Part shown: positions 56,011 through 64,000 of the stretch, piece by piece
Layout: the number at the start of each line of letters is the position of its first letter
How positions within the stretch are numbered: position 1 is the first letter of the stretch
Assembly (NCBI RefSeq): GCF_023150065.1
Contig: NZ_JAKLLN010000006.1
Span: 186,001 to 250,000, forward strand
Source of the DNA: Zoogloea sp.
GTDB lineage: Bacteria > Pseudomonadota > Gammaproteobacteria > Burkholderiales > Rhodocyclaceae
DNA length: 64,000 nt
Direction: 5' to 3'
Made by a program: the position numbers and the translations under genes
The notes under the pieces: model-generated
Database searches by the model: none
What the model saw: the letters and a program-made list of their open reading frames with translations, nothing else
What the model was told of the DNA's origin: nothing

Positions 56011-58014
56011 ATGTTCAACAAGATCCTCATCGCCAATCGCGGCGAGATCGCCTGCCGGGTCATCAAGACCGCCCGCCGCATGGGCATCAAGACCGTCGCC
56101 GTGTATTCCGAGGCCGATGCCGGTGCGCGGCACGTGCGTCTGGCCGACGAGGCCGTGCTGATCGGCCCGGCGGCAGCCCGGGAGAGCTATCTGGTGATCG
56201 ACCGGATCATCGCCGCAGCCAAGCAGACAGGCGCCCAGGCTATCCATCCGGGATACGGCTTCCTGTCCGAAAACGAGGATTTCTGCCACGCCTGCGACGA
56301 AGCCGGCATCGTCTTCATCGGCCCGCCGGTGTCGGCCATCCACGCCATGGGCTCCAAGTCCGAGGCCAAGAAGCTGATGGAGAAGGCCCGCGTGCCCCTG
56401 ACTCCCGGCTACCATGGGGACAATCAGGAGCCCGGCTTCCTCAACGTCCAGGCCGACGCCATCGGCTACCCGGTGCTGATCAAGGCCGCAGCGGGGGGCG
56501 GCGGCAAGGGCATGCGCCTGGTGGAAAAGAGCGCCGACTTCATCGAGGCGCTCGCGTCGTGCAAACGCGAGGCCGCATCGAGCTTTGGTGACGATCATGT
56601 GCTGGTCGAAAAATACCTGACCCGGCCGCGCCATATCGAGATCCAGGTGTTCGGCGACACCCACGGCAATTATGTGTACCTCTTCGAGCGCGACTGCTCG
56701 GTTCAGCGCCGTCACCAGAAGGTGCTGGAAGAAGCCCCGGCGCCGGGCATGCCCCTCGAGCGCCGCGCCGCCATGGGCAAGGCCGCGGTGGATGCGGCCC
56801 GGGCGGTGGGCTACGTGGGTGCCGGCACGGTGGAGTTCATCGCCAACCAGGACGGAACCTTCTACTTCATGGAGATGAACACCCGCCTGCAGGTGGAGCA
56901 CCCGGTGACCGAGATGATCACCGGCCTCGATCTGGTGGAGTGGCAGCTCCGCGTGGCGTCGGGCGAGCCCCTGCCGCTGGCCCAGGAGCAACTGGCCATC
57001 AACGGCCACGCGCTGGAAGCGCGCATCTACGCCGAAGATCCGTCCAAGGGCTTCCTGCCTTCCACCGGCCGCCTGGTGCACCTGGCGCCGCCGGAGGAGG
57101 GTGTGCATGTACGTGTCGATACAGGCGTGGAGGAGGGGGACGAGATCTCGCCCTTCTACGACCCGATGATCGCCAAGCTCATTGTCTGGGACGTGAATCG
57201 CGACCGAGCCCTGGCGCGCATGCTCCAGGCCCTGGCCGAATACCGGGTCGTGGGCGTGGCCAACAACGTCGAGTTCCTGTCCCGCCTCACCGCCTGCCCG
57301 GCCTTTGCCAATGCCGACCTGGACACCGGCCTGATCGAGCGCGAGAAGGACTACCTCTTCCCCGAGGAGAGTGGTGCGACCCGCGAGGCCTGGCTGGCCG
57401 TGGCCCTGGCGGAGCTGCTGCGGGAGCAGGAGCGCGCCGCCCTGAGCGCCGCCCGCCACCCGGAGCCGGCATCGCCCTGGCATCTGCGGGACGGCTGGCG
57501 GGTCAATGCCGGCGCGGTGCGCAGCCTGATGTTCCGCCTTGGCGATGAGCAGAAGACCCTGCAGGTCGAGCATCTCGGCAAGGCCTTCCGCATCACCGTG
57601 GATGGCAGCGCCAGCACCGTCAGCGGCAGCCTCAACCCCCGTGGCCTGCTGCGGGCCGAGTTCGACGGCCTGCGTACCAGCGCCACCGTGGTGGTGGCGG
57701 GCGAGCGGCGTCATGTCTTCGGTCATGGCCGGGCCTGGCAGTTCGCGGCCGTCGATCCGCTGCATCACAGCGGCGAGGGCGGTGGTGCCGAGGGCGGCCT
57801 GCTGGCCCCCATGCCGGGCAAGGTCATCGCCCTGATCGCCAGCGAGGGCGCGGTGGTGGAAAAGGGCGCCCCGCTGCTGATCCTGGAAGCCATGAAGATG
57901 GAGCACACCATCACCGCCCCGGCCGCCGGCACGGTGAAGGGCTTCAGGTATGGCGTGGGTGACCAGGTGGGCGACGGTGCCGAGCTGGTGGAGTTCGAAG
58001 CCAGCCCGGCCTGA
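56011..58014 (+). CDS. liuD: Methylcrotonyl-CoA carboxylase, alpha (biotin) subunit
   Basis: The 667-residue protein has biotin carboxylase (about 1-445; VYSEADAGARHVRLAD, AAAGGGGKGMRLV, VEFIANQDGTFYFMEMNTRLQVEHPVTE in split form) and a C-terminal biotinyl domain with the target Lys in EAMKMEH (about residue 630). It forms the active carboxylase with LiuB. A GGGAGA ribosome site precedes ATG 56011. Confidence 0.94.
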   Translation: MFNKILIANRGEIACRVIKTARRMGIKTVAVYSEADAGARHVRLADEAVLIGPAAARESYLVIDRIIAAAKQTGAQAIHPGYGFLSENEDFCHACDEAGIVFIGPPVSAIHAMGSKSEAKKLMEKARVPLTPGYHGDNQEPGFLNVQADAIGYPVLIKAAAGGGGKGMRLVEKSADFIEALASCKREAASSFGDDHVLVEKYLTRPRHIEIQVFGDTHGNYVYLFERDCSVQRRHQKVLEEAPAPGMPLERRAAMGKAAVDAARAVGYVGAGTVEFIANQDGTFYFMEMNTRLQVEHPVTEMITGLDLVEWQLRVASGEPLPLAQEQLAINGHALEARIYAEDPSKGFLPSTGRLVHLAPPEEGVHVRVDTGVEEGDEISPFYDPMIAKLIVWDVNRDRALARMLQALAEYRVVGVANNVEFLSRLTACPAFANADLDTGLIEREKDYLFPEESGATREAWLAVALAELLREQERAALSAARHPEPASPWHLRDGWRVNAGAVRSLMFRLGDEQKTLQVEHLGKAFRITVDGSASTVSGSLNPRGLLRAEFDGLRTSATVVVAGERRHVFGHGRAWQFAAVDPLHHSGEGGGAEGGLLAPMPGKVIALIASEGAVVEKGAPLLILEAMKMEHTITAPAAGTVKGFRYGVGDQVGDGAELVEFEASPA

Positions 58015-58022
58015 GTTCTGGC

Positions 58023-58047
58023 CCCGTGGGGTCGAGTTCATTCGGCC
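58023..58047 (+). repeat. Short dispersed intergenic repeat, copy 2
   Basis: CCCGTGGGGTCGAGTTCATT followed by CGGCC matches the minus strand of 8048-8072 in 22 of 25 bases. It starts nine bases after the liuD stop. Confidence 0.45.
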
Positions 58048-58119
58048 CCATGGGTATGAAACTCCGGCAATCCGCGCAGACGGAGCCGGAACGGCACAAC
58101 ACGAGTGTGAGGAGACAGC

Positions 58120-59808
58120 ATGAGTGAAGCGAGTTACGTCCACGGTGCGTCGGACAAACCCTTGATCGGCCAGACCATCGGCCGCTACTTTGATGCGGCC
58201 TGTGCGCTGCATGGCGCGCGGGAAGCCCTGGTGGTCCGCCACCAGGGCGTGCGGCTGACCTACGCGGCCCTGCGCCAGAAGGTCGATGCCCTGGCCTGCA
58301 GCCTGATCCGCCTGGGCCTCAGGCCCGGGGAGCGCATCGGGATCTGGTCCCAGAACAATCTGGAATGGACGCTGACCCAGTTCGCCACGGCCAAGGCCGG
58401 GCTGGTGCTGGTGAACATCAACCCGGCCTACCGGCGCAGCGAGCTCGAGTACGCCCTCAACAAGGTGGGCTGCCGGGCGCTGATCTTGTCACCGGCCTTC
58501 AAGAGCAGCGACTATCTGGGCATGCTGGCCGACCTTGCTCCGGAGCTGAGCCACTGTGAGCCGGCCCTGCTGCGGGCCCACACGTTGCCGACGCTGGAGA
58601 TCGTCATCCGCATGGGCGCCGAGCGCACGCCGGGCATGCTCAACTTCGACACCCTGCTGGCGCCGCCGTCCCGTGATGAGCTGGGCGAGCTGGAACTGCT
58701 GGGTGAGCGTCTGCAGTTCGACGACCCCATCAACATCCAGTTCACGTCGGGCACCACGGGTAACCCCAAGGGCGCCACCCTGTCCCACCACAACATCCTC
58801 AACAACGGCTTCTTCGTGGGCGAGGCCATCCGCCTGGTGCCTGGCGACCGGTTGTGCATCCCCGTGCCGCTCTACCACTGCTTTGGCATGGTGATGGGAA
58901 ACCTGGGCTGCCTGACCCACGGCGCCACCATGGTCTATCCGGCCGAGGCCTTCGAGCCCCTGGCGGTGCTGCAGGCCGTGGCGGAGGAAAAGTGCACCGC
59001 CAGCTACGGCGTGCCGACCATGTTCATCGCCCAGCTCGATCACCCGGACTTTGCCGGCTTCGACCTGTCCAGCCTGCGCACCGGCATCATGGCCGGCAGC
59101 CCTTGCCCCACCGAGGTGATGAAGCGGGTCATCGAACGCATGAACATGCGGGACGTGACCATCGCCTACGGCATGACCGAGACCTCGCCGGTGAGCTTCC
59201 AGAGCGGCACCGATGACCCCATCGCACGGCGGGTGTCCACGGTGGGCCGGGTCCAGCCCCACTGCGAGGTCAAAATCATCGACAACGACGGCCGCATCGT
59301 GCCCCGCGGCACGCCGGGCGAGCTGTGCACCCGCGGCTACTCGGTGATGCTGGGCTACTGGGGCGACGAGGCCAAGACCGCGGAGGCCATCGACCGGGCC
59401 GGCTGGATGCGAACGGGCGACATCGCCGTGATCGACGAGGAGGGCTTCTGCAACATCGTCGGACGCATCAAGGATATGGTGATCCGTGGTGGCGAGAACA
59501 TCTACCCGCGGGAGATCGAGGAGTTCCTGTATCGCCACCCCGGCATCCTGGACGTGCAGGTGGTGGGGGTGCCCGACAAGAAGTACGGGGAGGAGCTGTG
59601 CGCCTGGATCATCGTGCGGGAAGGGCAGCGGCTGTCGGAGGACGACGTGCGGACCTTCTGCCAGGGGCAGATCGCCCACTACAAGATTCCCCGCTACATC
59701 AGCTTTGTCGACAGCTTCCCCATGACGGTGACGGGCAAGATCCAGAAATTCCAGATCCGCGAGAAAATGAAGCAGACCCTCGGCCTGCAAGACGCCGCCA
59801 CCGCCTGA
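58120..59808 (+). CDS. AMP-forming acyl-CoA synthetase
   Basis: The 562-residue ANL-superfamily enzyme has the P-loop-like [13 protein letters not shown] (about 207-219), YGMTETSPV, and the C-terminal hinge/Lys motif [22 protein letters not shown] and [10 protein letters not shown]. It resembles medium-chain or branched acyl-CoA synthetases often encoded in leucine/isovalerate clusters. It could activate isovalerate or acetoacetate; the substrate is inferred from neighbours. GAGGAGA precedes ATG 58120. Confidence 0.86.
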   Translation: MSEASYVHGASDKPLIGQTIGRYFDAACALHGAREALVVRHQGVRLTYAALRQKVDALACSLIRLGLRPGERIGIWSQNNLEWTLTQFATAKAGLVLVNINPAYRRSELEYALNKVGCRALILSPAFKSSDYLGMLADLAPELSHCEPALLRAHTLPTLEIVIRMGAERTPGMLNFDTLLAPPSRDELGELELLGERLQFDDPINIQFTSGTTGNPKGATLSHHNILNNGFFVGEAIRLVPGDRLCIPVPLYHCFGMVMGNLGCLTHGATMVYPAEAFEPLAVLQAVAEEKCTASYGVPTMFIAQLDHPDFAGFDLSSLRTGIMAGSPCPTEVMKRVIERMNMRDVTIAYGMTETSPVSFQSGTDDPIARRVSTVGRVQPHCEVKIIDNDGRIVPRGTPGELCTRGYSVMLGYWGDEAKTAEAIDRAGWMRTGDIAVIDEEGFCNIVGRIKDMVIRGGENIYPREIEEFLYRHPGILDVQVVGVPDKKYGEELCAWIIVREGQRLSEDDVRTFCQGQIAHYKIPRYISFVDSFPMTVTGKIQKFQIREKMKQTLGLQDAATA

Positions 59809-59824
59809 GCCCACAAGGAAAGCC

Positions 59825-60736
59825 ATGAACCTGCCCCCCCGCGTCCGCATCGTCGAAGTCGGCCCCCGGGACGGCCTGCAGAACGAGAAGCAGATCGTCA
59901 GCACCGACACCAAGGTCGAACTCATCGCCCGCCTGGGAGCGGCCGGCCTGCCCGCCATCGAGGCCACGTCCTTCGTGTCGCCCAAGTGGGTGCCCCAGAT
60001 GGGCGACAACGCCGAGGTCATGGCCCGCATCGTGCGCCTGCCCGGCGTGGACTACCCGGTGCTGACGCCCAACCTCAAGGGCTTCGAGGCGGCCCTCGCG
60101 GCGGGGGCGCGTGAAGTTGCCGTGTTTGCCGCCGCTTCCGAGTCCTTCAGCCAGAAGAACATCAACTGCTCGATTGCCGAGTCCCTGGCGCGCTTCGAGC
60201 CCGTGATGGACGCGGCCCGGGCCGCCGGCATCCGTGTCCGGGGCTATGTGTCCTGCGTGCTGGGCTGCCCCTACGAAGGTGATATCGCCCCCGATGCCGT
60301 GGCCGATGTGGCAGCGACGCTCTTCGGCATGGGCTGCTACGAGGTCAGCCTGGGGGACACCATCGGTGTCGGAACCCCGGGCAAGACTCGCCGCATGCTG
60401 GATGCCGTTGCCCGCAAGGTGCCGGTAGACCGCCTCGCCGGGCATTACCACGACACCTATGGTCAGGCCCTCGTCAATATCTATGCCTCGCTCGAAGCCG
60501 GCGTCGCCACGTTTGATGCTTCCATCGCCGGTCTGGGCGGCTGCCCTTATGCGGCGGGGGCTTCCGGCAATGTGGCCACGGAAGACGTCGTGTACATGCT
60601 CGACGGTCTTGGCATCGAGACTGGCATCCGCCTGGATGCGCTGGTGGAAACCTCAGCCTGGATCTGTGGGCAGATCGGCCGGACCTGTGGCTCCAGGGTG
60701 AGTCTTGCCCGGGGGGCATGCGCCACTCAGCGCTGA
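59825..60736 (+). CDS. liuE: Hydroxymethylglutaryl-CoA lyase
   Basis: The 303-residue TIM-barrel lyase begins with [13 protein letters not shown], which holds the metal and catalytic residues, and has the family signature [22 protein letters not shown] with the catalytic Cys. It cleaves HMG-CoA to acetyl-CoA and acetoacetate, closing leucine breakdown. It is 16 bases after the acyl-CoA synthetase. Confidence 0.94.
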   Translation: MNLPPRVRIVEVGPRDGLQNEKQIVSTDTKVELIARLGAAGLPAIEATSFVSPKWVPQMGDNAEVMARIVRLPGVDYPVLTPNLKGFEAALAAGAREVAVFAAASESFSQKNINCSIAESLARFEPVMDAARAAGIRVRGYVSCVLGCPYEGDIAPDAVADVAATLFGMGCYEVSLGDTIGVGTPGKTRRMLDAVARKVPVDRLAGHYHDTYGQALVNIYASLEAGVATFDASIAGLGGCPYAAGASGNVATEDVVYMLDGLGIETGIRLDALVETSAWICGQIGRTCGSRVSLARGACATQR

Positions 60737-60739
60737 GTC

Positions 60740-60768
60740 TTGTTTTTCTTGCTATTTTGTGCCAGTAT
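60740..60768 (+). promoter_or_regulatory. Candidate sigma-70 promoter of the rpsF operon
   Basis: TTGTTT (60740-60745) and CAGTAT (60763-60768) are 17 bases apart in a T-rich stretch right after liuE. It would give a leader of about 90 bases before rpsF. Confidence 0.45.
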
Positions 60769-60866
60769 CGCCGGCTTGCCCGTTTCATAGCCTGAAGCGG
60801 GAGTCCGGATTTTTACCTTGCCCTACCGTTCGCATGACGGAGGGTTTTGATCCAGAAGGAGATCTC

Positions 60867-61247
60867 ATGCGGCATTACGAAGTCGTATTCATCGTTCACC
60901 CCGATCAGAGCGAGCAAGTTCCCGCCATGATCGAGCGTTACCGTTCCCTCGTGACCGCCCAGGGCGGCCAGGTTCATCGCCTGGAAGACTGGGGCCGTCG
61001 TCAGCTGGCCTACCCGATCGACAAGATCCACAAGGCCCACTACGTGCTGATGAACATCGAGTGCGATCAGCCCACCATCGCCGAGCTGGAGCATGGCTTC
61101 AAGTTCAACGATGCCGTGCTGCGTCACCTGTCCATCCGCATGAAGAAGGCCGTGACCACCCCGTCGCCGATGATGAAGGAAGAAAAGGCTCGCTCCCTGA
61201 CCTCCGCATCCGACGAGGCCAAGCCGGCAGAGCAGCCCGCCGCCTGA
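60867..61247 (+). CDS. rpsF: 30S ribosomal protein S6
   Basis: The 126-residue protein begins [19 protein letters not shown] and carries [25 protein letters not shown] (split), the S6 signature that binds S18 and 16S rRNA. AAGGAGA lies before ATG 60867. The C-terminal 30 residues are a low-complexity Ala/Glu/Pro tail, variable in S6. First gene of the rpsF-priB-rpsR-rplI operon. Confidence 0.97.
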   Translation: MRHYEVVFIVHPDQSEQVPAMIERYRSLVTAQGGQVHRLEDWGRRQLAYPIDKIHKAHYVLMNIECDQPTIAELEHGFKFNDAVLRHLSIRMKKAVTTPSPMMKEEKARSLTSASDEAKPAEQPAA

Positions 61248-61248
61248 T

Positions 61249-61593
61249 TTGCAGGACTCGGGCAGCAATAGTTTTCAGATTGATGGTGTCCTGACCGAAG
61301 TCGGGGCTCTGCGTTACTCCCCCGGCGGTGTGCCGGTGCTGGCAGGGCGTATCGAGCACCGCTCGAAGCAGGTGGAAGCCGGAGTCCCGCGGGAAGTGGG
61401 GCTTGAATTGAGTGTTGTGGCCGTGGGTGAAAAGGCGAGCCTTCTCGCCGCCGCCCATCTCGGTTGTAGCGCCCGGATCACCGGCTTCCTTGCAGCGAAA
61501 AGCCTGCGCAGCAGGACACCTGTATTGCACATCGATACGATCGAATTTTTGGAAGGAACGAATCATGGCATTCAAGCCAGCAATGAAGCGTAA
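61249..61593 (+). CDS. priB: Primosomal replication protein N
   Basis: The 114-residue protein is an OB-fold single-strand DNA-binding protein with [25 protein letters not shown] and the later [19 protein letters not shown] typical of PriB, which helps restart stalled replication forks. The start is a TTG at 61249, one base after the rpsF stop; no ATG or GTG is usable before the OB fold. Its 3' end overlaps rpsR by 29 bases. Confidence 0.88.
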   Translation: MQDSGSNSFQIDGVLTEVGALRYSPGGVPVLAGRIEHRSKQVEAGVPREVGLELSVVAVGEKASLLAAAHLGCSARITGFLAAKSLRSRTPVLHIDTIEFLEGTNHGIQASNEA

Positions 61594-61834
61594 GGACGAC
61601 CGTGGCGGTCGCAGCCTCTTCAAGCGTCGCAAGTTCTGCCGTTTCAGCGCAGAGAAGATCGAAGAGATCGATTACAAGGATGTGGACATCCTCAAGGATT
61701 TCATCACCGAAAACGCCAAGATCATGCCGGCGCGCATCACCGGTACCAAGTCCGGCTATCAGCGTCAGCTGTCCACCGCGATCAAGCGTGCCCGCTTCCT
61801 CGCGCTCCTGCCGTACACCGATCTGCACCAGTAA
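61565..61834 (+). CDS. rpsR: 30S ribosomal protein S18
   Basis: The 89-residue basic protein contains [30 protein letters not shown] (split) and [22 protein letters not shown], the S18 signature. ATG 61565 lies within the end of priB, with GGAAGGAA upstream. Confidence 0.97.
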   Translation: MAFKPAMKRKDDRGGRSLFKRRKFCRFSAEKIEEIDYKDVDILKDFITENAKIMPARITGTKSGYQRQLSTAIKRARFLALLPYTDLHQ

Positions 61835-61849
61835 TCCCGGAGAGACAGC

Positions 61850-62299
61850 ATGCAAATCATTCTTATGGACAAGGTTGTCAACCTGGGTGGTCTGGGTGAT
61901 GTGGTCAAGGTCAAGGACGGCTACGCCCGTAACTTCCTGATCCCCCAGGGCAAGGCCAAGCGTGCCAACGCCGCCAACCTGGCTGAATTCGAAGCCCGCC
62001 GTGCCGAGCTCGAGCGTCTGGCTGCCGAGCAGCTGGCTGCCGCGCAGGCCGAAGGCGAAAAGCTCGAAGGCACTGCCGTCACCATCAGCCGCAAGGCTGG
62101 CGTGGATGGCCGCCTGTTCGGCTCCGTGACCAACGCCGACGTCGCCGACGCGCTGAAGGCCAAGGGCTTCGCCGTCGAGAAGTCTGCCGTCCGCATGCCG
62201 GAAGGCCCGCTCAAGGTTGTGGGCGAGACCCAGCTGGTGGTCTCCCTTCACACCGACGTCACTGCTACCATCAACGTTGCAGTGGTCGGCGAGAGCTGA
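61850..62299 (+). CDS. rplI: 50S ribosomal protein L9
   Basis: The 149-residue protein begins [30 protein letters not shown] (split), the N-terminal 23S rRNA-binding L9 domain, followed by the long helix and the C-terminal domain. It starts 15 bases after rpsR and is followed by a strong terminator. Confidence 0.97.
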   Translation: MQIILMDKVVNLGGLGDVVKVKDGYARNFLIPQGKAKRANAANLAEFEARRAELERLAAEQLAAAQAEGEKLEGTAVTISRKAGVDGRLFGSVTNADVADALKAKGFAVEKSAVRMPEGPLKVVGETQLVVSLHTDVTATINVAVVGES

Positions 62300-62325
62300 T
62301 CGAAGAGGTTTTCTCTTCTTTCGTC

Positions 62326-62354
62326 AAAAAAGGCTGCCTCGTGCAGCCTTTTTT
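62326..62354 (+). terminator. Rho-independent terminator of the rpsF operon
   Basis: AAAAAAGGCTGC/GCAGCCTTTTTT (62326-62337 and 62343-62354) forms a 12-base stem with loop CTCGT. The A/T arms make it potentially bidirectional. Confidence 0.93.
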
Positions 62355-62400
62355 GTTTTCCGGCCGGTCGAGGTCGGTGTTTTTCGATGGTTGATGTCCC

Positions 62401-63786
62401 ATGCGCAATTCTCAAAATCTGCCTGAAGATCCTGTCATGTCGGCCTTGCGCCTGCCCCCCCATTCCATTGAGGCGGAGCAGTCCTTGCTGGGCGGGTTGC
62501 TCATCGACAACACCGTTTGGGAGCGTGTCGGCGATATTGTCAATGAAGCCGACTTCTACCGGGATGATCATCGACGCATCTTCCGCCAGATCGCCCGGCT
62601 GATCGAGCTGGGCAAGCCGGCCGACGTCGTGACTGTCTATGAGGCCCTGGAAAAGAACGGCGAGGCTGAACACGTCGGTGGTCTTGCCTATCTGGGGGAG
62701 ATTGCCAACAGTACGCCGTCCGCTGCCAACGTCCGTCGCTATGGGGAGATCATTCGTGAGCGGGCGATCCTCCGCAAGCTGGTGTCGGTGGGCGACCAGA
62801 TCGCGGCCAGTGCGCTGACGCCTTCGGGCAAGGACGCCAAGACCCTGCTGGACGAGGCGGAGGCCAAGGTGTTCGAGATTGCGGAGGCCGGGGCGCGAAC
62901 CGTGAGCGGCTTTGTGCCCATCCAGCCGATTCTTGGTCAGGTTGTCGATCGTATTCAGGAACTCTATGACCGCGATTCGCCAGCGGGGATTACAGGGGTT
63001 CCCACGGGCCTGGCCGATCTCGACGAGAAGACTTCGGGGCTGCAGCCGTCCGACATGATCGTGCTGGCGGCGCGCCCGGGTATGGGCAAGACATCCCTGG
63101 CGCTCAATATCGCCGAGACGGTGGCCGTCGAGGCCGGGTTGCCTGTCGCCGTGTTTTCAATGGAAATGCCGGGCACGCAGCTGGCAACCCGCTTTCTTTC
63201 CTCCGTGGGGCGGATCGACCAGCACAAGATCCGGACGGGCAAGCTGACCGACGAGGAGTGGCAGCGGCTGACCTACGCTCTGGGCAAGCTGCACGAGGCG
63301 CCGATCTTCATTGATGAGACGCCGGGTCTGAATCCGACCGACCTGCGGGCGCGCTGCCGGCGTTTGCATCGGCAGTGTGGCCGTCTCGGCCTGATCGTCA
63401 TTGATTACCTTCAGCTGATGACTTCCCTGAAGGAGAGTGACAACCGCTCAGCTGAGCTGTCAGAGATCTCCCGCTCCGTGAAATCCCTGGCCAAGGAACT
63501 GCACGTTCCGATCATCGCCCTATCCCAGCTCAACCGCAGTCTTGAGCAGCGTCCGAACAAGCGCCCGGTCGCATCCGACCTGCGTGAGTCTGGCGCTATT
63601 GAGCAGGATGCTGACATCATCATGTTCATTTACCGGGATGAGATCTACAACCCGGACTCGCCGGACAAGGGGATGGCAGAGTTGATCATTTCCAAGCACC
63701 GGAACGGTTCCACGGGAACGGTGCGGATGACTTTTCTCGGAGAGTTCACGCGCTTCGAAAACTACGCGGGCGCGCCGAGTTATTGA
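62401..63786 (+). CDS. dnaB: Replicative DNA helicase DnaB
   Basis: The 461-residue helicase has an N-terminal primase-interacting domain (LRLPPHSIEAEQSLLGGLL, about 16-34) and a RecA-like C-terminal domain with Walker A AARPGMGKTSLAL (about 223-235), FSMEMPGTQLATR, Walker B LIVIDYLQLM and the arginine-rich end. It is the hexameric helicase that unwinds DNA at replication forks. ATG 62401 fits the usual N-terminus of relatives; Met13 is an alternative. Confidence 0.96.
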   Translation: MRNSQNLPEDPVMSALRLPPHSIEAEQSLLGGLLIDNTVWERVGDIVNEADFYRDDHRRIFRQIARLIELGKPADVVTVYEALEKNGEAEHVGGLAYLGEIANSTPSAANVRRYGEIIRERAILRKLVSVGDQIAASALTPSGKDAKTLLDEAEAKVFEIAEAGARTVSGFVPIQPILGQVVDRIQELYDRDSPAGITGVPTGLADLDEKTSGLQPSDMIVLAARPGMGKTSLALNIAETVAVEAGLPVAVFSMEMPGTQLATRFLSSVGRIDQHKIRTGKLTDEEWQRLTYALGKLHEAPIFIDETPGLNPTDLRARCRRLHRQCGRLGLIVIDYLQLMTSLKESDNRSAELSEISRSVKSLAKELHVPIIALSQLNRSLEQRPNKRPVASDLRESGAIEQDADIIMFIYRDEIYNPDSPDKGMAELIISKHRNGSTGTVRMTFLGEFTRFENYAGAPSY

Positions 63787-63824
63787 GTGGAATTGGCGGG
63801 TTTTAATTTTTTTCGAGGAAAGTG

Positions 63825-63857
63825 TTGACTCTGCCGAATTATTGTCTATAATTCGGC
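63825..63857 (+). promoter_or_regulatory. Strong sigma-70 promoter with palindromic -10 region
   Basis: TTGACT (63825-63830) and TATAAT (63847-63852) are 16 bases apart, close to consensus. The -10 lies in a perfect ten-base inverted repeat GCCGAATTAT/ATAATTCGGC (63833-63842 and 63848-63857). The remaining bases to 64000 contain no gene and look like an untranslated leader. The near-consensus boxes suggest a stable-RNA or otherwise highly expressed unit just beyond the window. Confidence 0.7.
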
Positions 63858-64000
63858 CTCTCTTCGCTGCGGCGCACGATGAAGTGCTCCGGAGCGGTGA
63901 AGAGGGTGGTTGGGGCAGGTGGTTGATGTAGAGCTCTGATTGCGGCGTTAAGCGGTTTTGTTTCGGTGTTGGATTTCGGTAGTGACGAAATGATCGAAAC

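Overview
This is a GC-rich chromosomal segment from a betaproteobacterium, most likely a member of the Rhodocyclales (Azoarcus/Thauera-like). The inference rests on the GC-rich codon use, the rpsF-priB-rpsR-rplI-dnaB block, the leucine/isovalerate (liu) cluster and the abundance of aromatic catabolism genes. No transposase, integrase, phage gene or CRISPR array is visible.

Layout. Bases 1-7840 hold a signalling and transport islet: the 3' end of a transporter-type (SLC5/STAC) histidine kinase, a lone receiver domain, a degenerate kinase fused to a DEDDh exonuclease, a CBS/DUF294 nucleotidyltransferase, and a two-subunit sodium/solute (acetate-type) symporter. A tRNA-Ser(GGA) with its own promoter and terminator follows. 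From 8085 to 9587 on the minus strand lie an ornithine/acetylornithine-type aminotransferase and a cupin.

Bases 9652-45527 are a catabolic supercluster. It contains an HpaR-type MarR repressor and a divergent HpaA-type AraC activator; a six-gene multicomponent phenol hydroxylase (dmpKLMNOP); an EutR-like AraC regulator; a tryptophan-tryptophylquinone aromatic amine dehydrogenase operon (aauB, mauE-like, mauD-like, aauA and two c-type cytochromes); a DUF1329/DUF1302/RND/Ycf48-like envelope module; an aldehyde dehydrogenase; a Liv-type ABC importer whose second ATPase carries an N-terminal hemerythrin domain; and a complete homoprotocatechuate meta-cleavage operon (hpaG1 G2 E D F H I) ending in succinate semialdehyde dehydrogenase and two MFS exporters. 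Read together, these genes would take aromatic amines such as tyramine or dopamine to the aldehyde, the arylacetate, homoprotocatechuate, and finally pyruvate plus succinate. No HpaBC hydroxylase is present, so the phenol hydroxylase is the only candidate in the window for the ring hydroxylation. A shared operator-like motif (core ACTAACATCGTAGTGA) recurs upstream of hpaA/hpaR, the hydroxylase, the EutR-like regulator, the ABC importer and the hpa operon, suggesting one regulon.

Bases 45632-51115 are miscellaneous: an SRPBCC protein, a DUF924 protein, a methyltransferase and a large 7TMR-DISM hybrid kinase. Bases 51104-60736 are a leucine/isovalerate catabolic cluster with a divergent AraC regulator, interrupted by a REP-like palindromic element. 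Bases 60740-63786 are the housekeeping ribosomal protein/primosome/helicase block, and the window ends in a strong promoter whose gene lies outside it.
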